Shown here piece after piece: positions 46,782 to 54,125 of a DNA stretch of 64,000 nt (its first letter is position 1; every line of letters begins with the position of its first letter). A model generated the notes under the pieces. It worked only from the letters and a program-made list of their open reading frames with translations. It was not told the origin of the DNA and searched no databases. This stretch comes from Iodobacter fluviatilis. Its GTDB lineage: Bacteria > Pseudomonadota > Gammaproteobacteria > Burkholderiales > Chitinibacteraceae. The translations under genes and the position numbers were made by a program. The stretch covers positions 186,001-250,000 of the forward strand of contig NZ_UGHR01000004.1 in NCBI RefSeq assembly GCF_900451195.1. Direction: 5' to 3'.

Positions 46782-47612
46782 TTATTTAACCGCGCCGGAA
46801 GTCAGGCCGCGTATCAATTGCCTTGAGAAAATCACATACATAATCAGCACCGGAATCACTGCGAGGCTGAGCGCCGCCAGTACAGAGTTCCAGTCGGTAA
46901 CGTACTGGCCAATAAATTGCTGCACACCCAGCGTGACCGTTTTGGTGGAATCGCCAGGCGCTAAAATCAGCGGGAACCAAAGATCATTCCACACCGGAAT
47001 CATGGTAAATACGGCTACGGTCGCCACGGCAGGGCGAATCAGCGGCAGGATAATCTGGAAGAAAATTTTGTATTCACCCACGCCATCACAGCGTGCCGCT
47101 TCTTTCAGCTCTTTGGGCACTTGGGCAATAAATTCGCTGAGAATCATCACCGCTAGCGGCAAGCCTTGGGCGGTATAAACCAGCACTAGCGCGGTGAGGG
47201 TGTTGATTAAATCCAGCTTAACGATCAGCTCAAGAATCGACACCGTCCCTAGGCGAATCGGCACCATAATACCGATGGCTAAAAACAGCGCCAGCAGGCG
47301 GTTGCCGCGAAATTTATATTCAGACAAAGCCCAAGCTGCCATCGCGCCAAATAGCAAAATCAGCGTCAGAGAAATTAGTGTTACCGATAGGCTGTTGCCA
47401 AAATAAAGCAGGAAATCTGACTTAGCCAAAACCTTATGAAAACCAATCAGGGAAAAGGTTTCTGCGGTGGGGAGGGCCAGCGGATCATCAAAAATGCCTG
47501 CCCGGCTTTTTACTGAGTTAATTAAAATCAACGCAATCGGGAAGAGGGCCAGCAGGGTGTAGCAGAGCAGCGTGAGCTGCACGACTAAGCCACCCGCTTG
47601 GATTTTTTTCAT
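46782..47612 (-). CDS. Carbohydrate ABC transporter permease (MalG type)
   Basis: This 276-residue inner-membrane permease has about six helices and the EAA loop (KEAARCDGVGEYKIFFQIILP). It pairs with the MalF-type permease encoded upstream. The start is ATG 47612. The sugar is unknown. Confidence 0.9.
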   Translation of the reverse strand: MKKIQAGGLVVQLTLLCYTLLALFPIALILINSVKSRAGIFDDPLALPTAETFSLIGFHKVLAKSDFLLYFGNSLSVTLISLTLILLFGAMAAWALSEYKFRGNRLLALFLAIGIMVPIRLGTVSILELIVKLDLINTLTALVLVYTAQGLPLAVMILSEFIAQVPKELKEAARCDGVGEYKIFFQIILPLIRPAVATVAVFTMIPVWNDLWFPLILAPGDSTKTVTLGVQQFIGQYVTDWNSVLAALSLAVIPVLIMYVIFSRQLIRGLTSGAVK

Positions 47613-47827
47613 GGTGTTTACTCGCTAATCAAATATTGCTAAAGCCTTGGTTTTATATAGGGTGTGCATTCGTTTTTCTTGCGCACCGCTTTCGGTGCGT
47701 AAGGCCTACGGCCTTTGCACCCTATGTTCAACATTGCTAGGGGAGGGGGATTCCAATCCTATTAACTTAATAGGGCAAGTTGGTTTTTATAGGGTGTGTC
47801 TTTGTTTTTCCCATCCTACAAATGCAT
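47613..47827 (-). repeat. Repeat-like spacer between the two sugar permease genes
   Basis: The 215-base gap contains TATAGGGTGTG(C/T) twice, at about 47656 and 47791, and a hairpin-rich core GCGCACCGCTTTCGGTGCG with AAGGCCTACGGCCTT next to it. These look like inserted intergenic repeat units rather than regulatory sites, although mRNA-processing roles are possible. Confidence 0.5.
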
Positions 47828-48742
47828 TTACAGCTCAAACCGCTGCAACTTGCGTTGGATAAAGAAGAAATAAGCACCCACGCCGCTTAAAATCACAAGG
47901 AACATCATGGTGGCCACCGCTGCGCCCATCGTGGGGCTGCCGATCTGGCTCTGGTAGCCAAAAAAGGTGCGGTAAAACAGCGTGCCCAAGATATCCGTGC
48001 TGTAATTTGGCCCCGCAATCGCGCCTTTCACCGAGTAAATCAAATCAAAAGCATTAAAGTTACCAACAAAGGTCAGAATGGTGACCAAGCCCAGCGTGGG
48101 CAGAATTAGCGGCAGTTTAATCTCCCAGAAAATACGCAGGCTGCTCGCGCCTTCCACATGGGCGGCCTCGACGATATCTTCTGGCACGGCCAGAAGTGCG
48201 GCGTAAATCAGCATCATTGGAATACCGACAAACTGCCATACCGAGATCAGCGCCAGCGTAATGAGCGCCGAGCCTTCATCACCTAAAAAAGGCGCAAAGT
48301 AATCGGCTAGGCCTGCAAAGCCCATGAGCTTTTCACCCACGCCCCATAAGGGGGACAGAATCAGCTGCCAGATAAAGCCAATAATGACGACCGATAGCAG
48401 GGTGGGCAAAAAGATCAGCGTGCGGTAGGTTTTTGCACCTTTTAAGCTTTTCAGGCTAAGCAGTGTGGCCAGTAATAAGCCGATTGGATTTTGAATTAAT
48501 AAATGCAGTAAAAAGAATTTACAGTTGTTCCACATTGCATTCCAAAACGCATGTGACCATTCAGGATCAAACAAAATGGTGTGGTAATTGGCGAGGCCTG
48601 TAAATGTTTGATGACCGCTTTCACTGGTGGTGAAAAAGCTCAGTCGTAAAGTATCCAGCAGGGGTAGGGCGCTGAATACGGAGTAGATCAGCAGGGCTGG
48701 GGCAAGAAACACCAGAATATGCCAGGGGACTTTGCGCTGCAT
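47828..48742 (-). CDS. Carbohydrate ABC transporter permease (MalF type)
   Basis: This 304-residue permease has about six helices and an EAA loop (EAAHVEGASSLRIFWEIKLP). ATG 48742 has GGAGG six bases upstream. The upstream extension to 48790 would be inside a terminator hairpin and is rejected. It lies between the binding-protein gene and the second permease. Confidence 0.9.
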   Translation of the reverse strand: MQRKVPWHILVFLAPALLIYSVFSALPLLDTLRLSFFTTSESGHQTFTGLANYHTILFDPEWSHAFWNAMWNNCKFFLLHLLIQNPIGLLLATLLSLKSLKGAKTYRTLIFLPTLLSVVIIGFIWQLILSPLWGVGEKLMGFAGLADYFAPFLGDEGSALITLALISVWQFVGIPMMLIYAALLAVPEDIVEAAHVEGASSLRIFWEIKLPLILPTLGLVTILTFVGNFNAFDLIYSVKGAIAGPNYSTDILGTLFYRTFFGYQSQIGSPTMGAAVATMMFLVILSGVGAYFFFIQRKLQRFEL

Positions 48743-48754
48743 GGCGCGCCTCCG

Positions 48755-48787
48755 CAAAAAAAATGTCGGCAGCGATTCGCCGCCGAC
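48755..48787 (-). terminator. Internal terminator between sugar-binding protein and permease genes
   Basis: On the minus strand GTCGGCGGCG and CGCTGCCGAC form a 10-bp stem with an AAT triloop, followed by ATTTTTTTT. The next ribosome site starts just beyond the T-run. It would let the binding protein be made in excess over the permeases; the inference is from position and structure. Confidence 0.85.
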
Positions 48788-48870
48788 CAAGATCCACAGT
48801 CGAGTGTGAAATAGGAAAAAGACTTAGATGAACTCTGGCCGGGCGGGGTCGCCGCCCAGGCGCTTACAAA

Positions 48871-50118
48871 TTATTTTTGCTGCGGTTTGTACCACTTAGC
48901 AAAGCCCGCTTGTACCTGAGCTGCGGCTTCTTTTGGTGCGAGTTTGCCGTTCAATACCTGGCTGTTTACATTCCACAGCTGGTTTTCCATCGAAGGCTCA
49001 CCACGGTTTAAGATTTGCGCATTCAGACGGATGGTCGAGCCACAGCTCTTGCGCCATTCCAGCATTTGTTTTGCCACAGGGTCTTTAACGGTGATCAGGT
49101 GGTTAGACAAGCTGAAGAAGCCGGTTACTTTATTGGTGTAAAGGTCAGCAAATTCCTGAGAAGACAACCAAGCCAGAAATTTATAAGCATCTTCTTTGTT
49201 TTTGGATTTGCTGTTTACGCCCATACCAATATCGGTGTGATCAGAAATCTCGCACTTATCGCCTGCTTTTGGAACAGGGGGAGGGAATGCGCCAAATTCA
49301 AAGCTGGCTTCTTTATTGAAGTAGGCAATATCCCAAGAGCCCGTCGGGTAGATGGCGGCTTTGCCCATTGCAAACAGATTTTGGCTGTCCGCATAGGTTT
49401 GAGCAGAAGCGCCCTTAGATAAATAAGGAGCCCATTTGCTCATTGCATCCCAAGCGGCCACAAATTGTGGATCAGTAAATTTGGCTTTTCCTGAGATCAG
49501 GGCTTTGCGGCCCGCTTCGCCTTTCCAGTAAGGTGCGCCTACGCTGGTGAAGACAATTTGATTGGCCTCCCATTGATCCGCTGTGCCAAGCGCAACAGGG
49601 GTGTATTTACCACCTTTTTTGATGGCTTCGCTGACTTTCAGAAACTCATCTGTAGTCTTAGGTGGATTCAGGCCTAATTCTTTAAAGATTTTTTTGTTGT
49701 AGAAGAAGCCGTGAATGACAGAAGCCATAGGCATACAGAAAGCATCTTTGCCATCATCTGTTTGCCATGCTACTTTGGCCGATGCAGGGAAGTTTTCCAT
49801 ACCCGCTTTGCCATCTAATTTATCTAGGCTGCCTTTTTTGTAGTTAGCCAAAGAGACATCAAACGGACGGCAGGTAATCAGATCGCCCGCGGTGCCACCA
49901 GCCAGACGTGCAGTCAGGCTGGAGTCATATTCTGTTGGGGTAGTGGGTGCAAATTTAACCTGAATGCCTGGGTTCTTTTTATTGAATGCAGGCAATAGTA
50001 CTTCTTCCCACAGCGCTTTATCATCAACACGCCATGATTCAATGGTCAGTGTGCCAGCTTGTGCTGTGCCCGCTGCGAGTAAAGCGGCCAAGACGGCGCT
50101 TCGTGCAAGTGTACTCAT
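48871..50118 (-). CDS. Periplasmic carbohydrate-binding protein (ABC importer)
   Basis: The 415-residue precursor has a signal peptide (to about residue 21, ending AQA) and an SBP_bac_1 fold (IESWRVDDKALWEEVLLPAF, GSWDIAYFNKEA, NSKSKNKEDAYKFLAWLSS). It delivers a sugar to the two permeases that follow. It does not resemble the glucose-type binding protein encoded divergently at 50468. The sugar is not predictable from sequence alone. Confidence 0.9.
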   Translation of the reverse strand: MSTLARSAVLAALLAAGTAQAGTLTIESWRVDDKALWEEVLLPAFNKKNPGIQVKFAPTTPTEYDSSLTARLAGGTAGDLITCRPFDVSLANYKKGSLDKLDGKAGMENFPASAKVAWQTDDGKDAFCMPMASVIHGFFYNKKIFKELGLNPPKTTDEFLKVSEAIKKGGKYTPVALGTADQWEANQIVFTSVGAPYWKGEAGRKALISGKAKFTDPQFVAAWDAMSKWAPYLSKGASAQTYADSQNLFAMGKAAIYPTGSWDIAYFNKEASFEFGAFPPPVPKAGDKCEISDHTDIGMGVNSKSKNKEDAYKFLAWLSSQEFADLYTNKVTGFFSLSNHLITVKDPVAKQMLEWRKSCGSTIRLNAQILNRGEPSMENQLWNVNSQVLNGKLAPKEAAAQVQAGFAKWYKPQQK

Positions 50119-50467
50119 TGTGGTGACTCTCCTCAGGGTTAGCCGTACTCAGCGTTATTTTTTTGTACGCTTTATTCGCGGCGAAATCACAATAGCATTA
50201 CTGAGAGGGTGACATTTAAGTAATTTAATCTGTGTTGTGTTTTTGTTAAGTTATTGATTATTAATGGCAATGTGTTTTTTGTTGCGCTGCGGCATGTTAC
50301 ATTTTCTTACACGTAAATATTGCCTTTTTTTGTTTTAACTCAATGCAGCATGAGTTGTTGTTTGTTTTGTATAGCCGTAAAAATACTGAGCTAAGAAACA
50401 TTTTTTTACAAATAAGCAAGATAGCTTACGTTATAGTCCGCAGCACCTTCCAGATAGGTTTGAAATT
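50119..50467. promoter_or_regulatory. AT-rich divergent regulatory region
   Basis: This 349-base region separates the sugar importer (-) from the orphan binding-protein/two-component operon (+). Two TTACA pentamers at 50297-50301 and 50307-50311 are ten bases apart, a spacing typical of OmpR-family regulator sites. A possible -10 TTATAG lies at 50433-50438. No gene is seen. Control of both directions by the adjacent response regulator is plausible but unproven. Confidence 0.4.
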
Positions 50468-51730
50468 TTGCTGATCGCATTGTACAACGCGCTTTTGTGT
50501 GCACTTTTTATGCTTATGGCTCTGCCCGCATCTGCTGAAAGCTTAGAGGTATTGCACTGGTGGACTTCGGCATCAGAACGTCGTGCGGCAGATTTTCTGG
50601 TAGAGCGCCTCGATAAAGAAGGCCTAGAGTGGAAAGACGCTGCTATTCCAGGTGGCTCTGGGCTGGGGGCAATGAAGGTGCTTAAAAGCCGTGTGCTGTC
50701 TGATAAAGCACCGCAAGCGGCACAGCTAATTGGCCCAGCCATTGCAGAGTGGGGAGATTTAGGCCTGTTATTAGAGCTCGACAACGTGGCGAAGCAAGCG
50801 AAATGGGGGGCTTCTATTTTGCCCGCGCCCTATGCATCGGTGCGGCTGCGCGGCCATGTCATTGCTGCGCCTCTGGGCGTGCACCGTATCAATACTCTTT
50901 TTTATAATCAGAAGATATTCAAAAAACTGGGTCTGCTGCCTCCGCAAAACTGGTCTGAATTTGAGCGGGCCGCAGAGAAAATTAAGCGGGCAGGATGGAC
51001 ACCTCTAGCGCAAAGCGGCGAGCCTTGGCAGCTGGCTACTCTGTTTGAAACATTGGTATTGAGTGAAGGCGGGCCTGCTTACTACCGCGATCTGTTTGTG
51101 CGCCGCCGGGCTAATGCATTTTTTGATCCACGTTTAGCAAGAGCCTTAGAGCGGCTGCGCGCATTGCGGCGCTATATGCCCGATCCCGTCGCAGAAAAGC
51201 CATGGACACAAATGGCTAAAATGCTGGCCAAAGACGAGGCCGGTATGATGATTATGGGGGATTGGGTCAAGGGCGAACTCAATGCATGGGGCCTAGCTAC
51301 TGATACTGCTTTTGGCTGTGTGGCGGTGCCGGGAACGGCGGATATGCATCTTTACAGCATTGATACGCTGGTGATGTTTGCGGGTAATTATTCGCGGCAG
51401 GATGCCCAGGAAAAGCTGGCTCAGCTGATAGTCTCGCCTGCTGTGCAGGCAGGATACAATCGGATTAAAGGCTCTGTACCCGTGCGTCGTGATGCCGATA
51501 TCCGCCAGATGGACAGTTGCTCGCGTTCGTCATGGCTGACCTTTGTAAAAGGCGGCATGGTGCAAGCGCCAAGCCTAACGCACAGGATGGCATCGGATGA
51601 AACGGTAAAAGACGCCATTGTGGCGCAGGTTCACCGCTATTTTATGGATACCCAAATGCCCACCAGCGAGGCACAGCGCCGCATGGCAGGCATCGTACGT
51701 GCCTTAGGGGCAGGGGAAAAAGATATTTGA
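50468..51730 (+). CDS. Orphan glucose/mannose-type periplasmic binding protein
   Basis: The 420-residue precursor probably starts at TTG 50468 and has a signal peptide (to about LPASA). The body resembles GtsA/glucose-type binding proteins: EVLHWWTSASERRAADFL, AAQLIGPAIAEWGDLG, VHRINTLFYNQKIF, QSGEPWQLATLFE, MMIMGDWVKGELNAWG. No permease or ATPase follows; instead a response regulator and sensor kinase do. It may act as a sensor partner of that kinase rather than as a transport component. This idea is inference from context. Confidence 0.85.
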   Translation: MLIALYNALLCALFMLMALPASAESLEVLHWWTSASERRAADFLVERLDKEGLEWKDAAIPGGSGLGAMKVLKSRVLSDKAPQAAQLIGPAIAEWGDLGLLLELDNVAKQAKWGASILPAPYASVRLRGHVIAAPLGVHRINTLFYNQKIFKKLGLLPPQNWSEFERAAEKIKRAGWTPLAQSGEPWQLATLFETLVLSEGGPAYYRDLFVRRRANAFFDPRLARALERLRALRRYMPDPVAEKPWTQMAKMLAKDEAGMMIMGDWVKGELNAWGLATDTAFGCVAVPGTADMHLYSIDTLVMFAGNYSRQDAQEKLAQLIVSPAVQAGYNRIKGSVPVRRDADIRQMDSCSRSSWLTFVKGGMVQAPSLTHRMASDETVKDAIVAQVHRYFMDTQMPTSEAQRRMAGIVRALGAGEKDI

Positions 51731-51770
51731 TTAACAAGATGCTTCAGCAGGCACAGACAGAGGGCTAAAC

Positions 51771-51874
51771 CTTGAATCACAGAGAGTACAGAGTTTCGCA
51801 GAGGAAACAGTAGATTTGATGATTTTCTCTGTGGAACTCTGTGTCCTCGTTTTACTCTGTGGTTCGGGATTTTA
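51771..51874. repeat. Dispersed repeat, inverted pair
   Basis: The two halves (GAATCACAGAGAGTACAGAG and, on the other arm, CTCTGTGTCC...CTCTGTGGTTC) are inverted copies of the same element found at 30333, 34476 and 46716. The pair could fold into a long imperfect hairpin. It sits between the binding-protein gene and the response-regulator gene. Confidence 0.75.
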
Positions 51875-51956
51875 CTTCCTTAGCTTTAAGCTGAATCGGC
51901 CTGCTGTAGCTTGTATTTGCAACGCATAAAACACTCACCAAGTTAAAAGGCCACCC

Positions 51957-52673
51957 ATGAGTCGTAAAATTTTAGTGGTCGATGACGATCAAAAAACGCG
52001 TACCCTGCTTAAAACCTATCTGGAGAAAAACCAGTACGAGGTTTACTTAGCCCATGATGGAGCAAGCTTTCTGGCAGAATTTACCCGCTATCAGGAAGAG
52101 CTTAGCCTAGTGATTCTGGATGTGATGCTGCCGGACACCGATGGCTTTGCGCTTTGTCAGGCGGTAAGGCGGCAATCGAATGTGGCGATTATTATGCTGA
52201 CCGCCAATTCGGATGAAACAGATCGAATTGTAGGGCTTGAGCTGGGTGCGGACGACTATATTGCCAAGCCCTATAATCCGCGCGAATTACTGGCCCGTAT
52301 CAAGGCGATCCACAGACGCAGTGGTTTAGATAATGCTATTGCTCCGCGCTACTACCATTTTCTTGGTTTTTGCTTAGATACCGTGGAGCGCAGCCTGGTT
52401 GATCCGGCGGGTGTGAATGTGGTGCTGACTGGCTTAGATTTTCAGCTGCTTAAATACTTTGCCGAGCATTCAGGGCAAATCCTAGATAGAAACATCCTAG
52501 CAGAGCAAACACGTGGCCGGGATGTGGGGCCGCTGGACCGATCATTAGATGTGCAAATCAGCCGCTTGCGCCAGCGACTGCATGATGATGGCAAACAACC
52601 TGAGCTGATTAAAACAGTAAGAGGCGCGGGCTATGTTTTTTCTGCTCAGGTGAGCACCAGCCATGCGCCTTAG
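51957..52673 (+). CDS. OmpR-family response regulator (GltR-like context)
   Basis: This 238-residue regulator has a receiver domain with Asp55 in VILDVMLPDTDG and Lys in AKPYNP, and a C-terminal winged helix (LDRSLDVQISRLRQRL, ELIKTVRGAGYVF). The kinase gene that follows overlaps its end by 11 bases. Context with a glucose-type binding protein recalls the Pseudomonas GltR/GtrS system, but no family-specific signature is claimed. Confidence 0.92.
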   Translation: MSRKILVVDDDQKTRTLLKTYLEKNQYEVYLAHDGASFLAEFTRYQEELSLVILDVMLPDTDGFALCQAVRRQSNVAIIMLTANSDETDRIVGLELGADDYIAKPYNPRELLARIKAIHRRSGLDNAIAPRYYHFLGFCLDTVERSLVDPAGVNVVLTGLDFQLLKYFAEHSGQILDRNILAEQTRGRDVGPLDRSLDVQISRLRQRLHDDGKQPELIKTVRGAGYVFSAQVSTSHAP

Positions 52674-54108
52674 CCGCCTAGCCCGGCGTTTGATGCCGCC
52701 TTCTCTGCTGGGGCGATTATCTTTAGTCATGGTGCTTGGGGTACTGACCACCATGCTGATTGGTAATTTGCTTTGGGCTAATCAGCTTAAGAGTAAAGCC
52801 GCACTGGAGGCCGGCGCTGCAGCCCAGCATATTGGTGCTGGCGCAGCGAGCGCCTTACGTTTTTTTCAGAGCCTGCCACCCAATTACCGGCCTATTTTGA
52901 TTGAACAACTACGGGATATGGGCGGTACGCGTTTTTTTGTCAGCGTGAACCGCGCCCCGGTAGACATTAAAGATATCCCTGAATCTGTGCTTTCTAAAGC
53001 GGTGCTGGATACAGTAAGGCGCACGCTTATTCATGATTTACCAAGATTAGCAGAGGCCCGCATTGGCTTTGCCATGCCCGATGGGCTGGTGGTGTCTGAT
53101 GAAGGCGTAACCGTAGCCGATCTGCCCGAAGAATGGGTGCAGCACACCCTGCTGATTAAGCCTCGGCCTGCTCCAGTTTTGGTGATTCAGGCAGAGATCG
53201 AGCCAGGGGGCTGGCTGTATCTTGCCACCCTGATGCCGGATCCGTATTTTTTAGACAATGGCAATCCATTGCCGTTTGATCGTCTGCTCTTGCAGGGGTT
53301 AACCCTTGCCACTGTCTTGTTGCTTTCAATTTTGGTGGTGAGCTGGATTACTCAGCCTCTGGCTGCCTTATCAGAAGCGGCAGTCGCTTTTGGTAAGGGT
53401 GAATCGCCTGCGCTGCCAGAAACAGGCAGTCAAGAGTTTGTGCGCACAGCAAGGGCATTTACTGCGATGCGCGAGCGTATTCAGCAGTATTTAGAAGACA
53501 GAGAACGCCTGTTTGCTTCAATCTCACACGATTTACGCACGCCGATTACCCGGCTGAAATTACGTGCCGAGCTGCTGGATGATGAAGAAGCAGGCCAGGC
53601 ATTTCATGAAGATTTAGACGAGTTGGATATGATGGTGAAGGGCGCTTTGCAAAGCGTAAAAGACACGGATATCCATGAAAACCATACCGAGCTGGCTCTG
53701 GATCAGCTGATTGGCCGTATGGTGAGAGATGCCTTGTTGGCAGGGCATAATGTGGTTTATCAGCCTTGCGGTCTGAAAGTAAAAGCAAAGCCGCTGGCCC
53801 TGCGCCGTGCCTTGGTAAATTTGCTGGATAACGCCCTGTTGTATGGCAAGGCCGCAAGGATTGCAGTCAGCAAGGTGGAGACAGGGACAAGCATCACCAT
53901 TCATGATGATGGGCCAGGCGTTTCGCCCGAAGCTTTATCTACCTTGTTTCAGCCCTATACCCGTTTAGAGCATGGCAGAAACAGCAATCAGCAGGGTATG
54001 GGGCTGGGATTAGGCATTGCACAAAATATTATTCAGGCTCATGGCGGAACACTTGTGCTGAGTAATCATCCACAGGGCGGGCTGTGGGTCTCCATTACTT
54101 TGCCCTGA
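52663..54108 (+). CDS. EnvZ-like sensor histidine kinase
   Basis: The 481 residues include helix 1 (about 18-40), a periplasmic domain of about 170 residues, helix 2 (about 213-232), HAMP, an H-box (SISHDLRTPITRLK) and an ATPase domain (NLLDNALLYG, DDGPGVSPEAL, GMGLGLGIAQ). It phosphorylates the overlapping response regulator. The periplasmic domain is large enough to bind a partner such as the orphan binding protein. Confidence 0.92.
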   Translation: MRLSRLARRLMPPSLLGRLSLVMVLGVLTTMLIGNLLWANQLKSKAALEAGAAAQHIGAGAASALRFFQSLPPNYRPILIEQLRDMGGTRFFVSVNRAPVDIKDIPESVLSKAVLDTVRRTLIHDLPRLAEARIGFAMPDGLVVSDEGVTVADLPEEWVQHTLLIKPRPAPVLVIQAEIEPGGWLYLATLMPDPYFLDNGNPLPFDRLLLQGLTLATVLLLSILVVSWITQPLAALSEAAVAFGKGESPALPETGSQEFVRTARAFTAMRERIQQYLEDRERLFASISHDLRTPITRLKLRAELLDDEEAGQAFHEDLDELDMMVKGALQSVKDTDIHENHTELALDQLIGRMVRDALLAGHNVVYQPCGLKVKAKPLALRRALVNLLDNALLYGKAARIAVSKVETGTSITIHDDGPGVSPEALSTLFQPYTRLEHGRNSNQQGMGLGLGIAQNIIQAHGGTLVLSNHPQGGLWVSITLP

Positions 54109-54125
54109 ATTGCCTCATGTTTATT

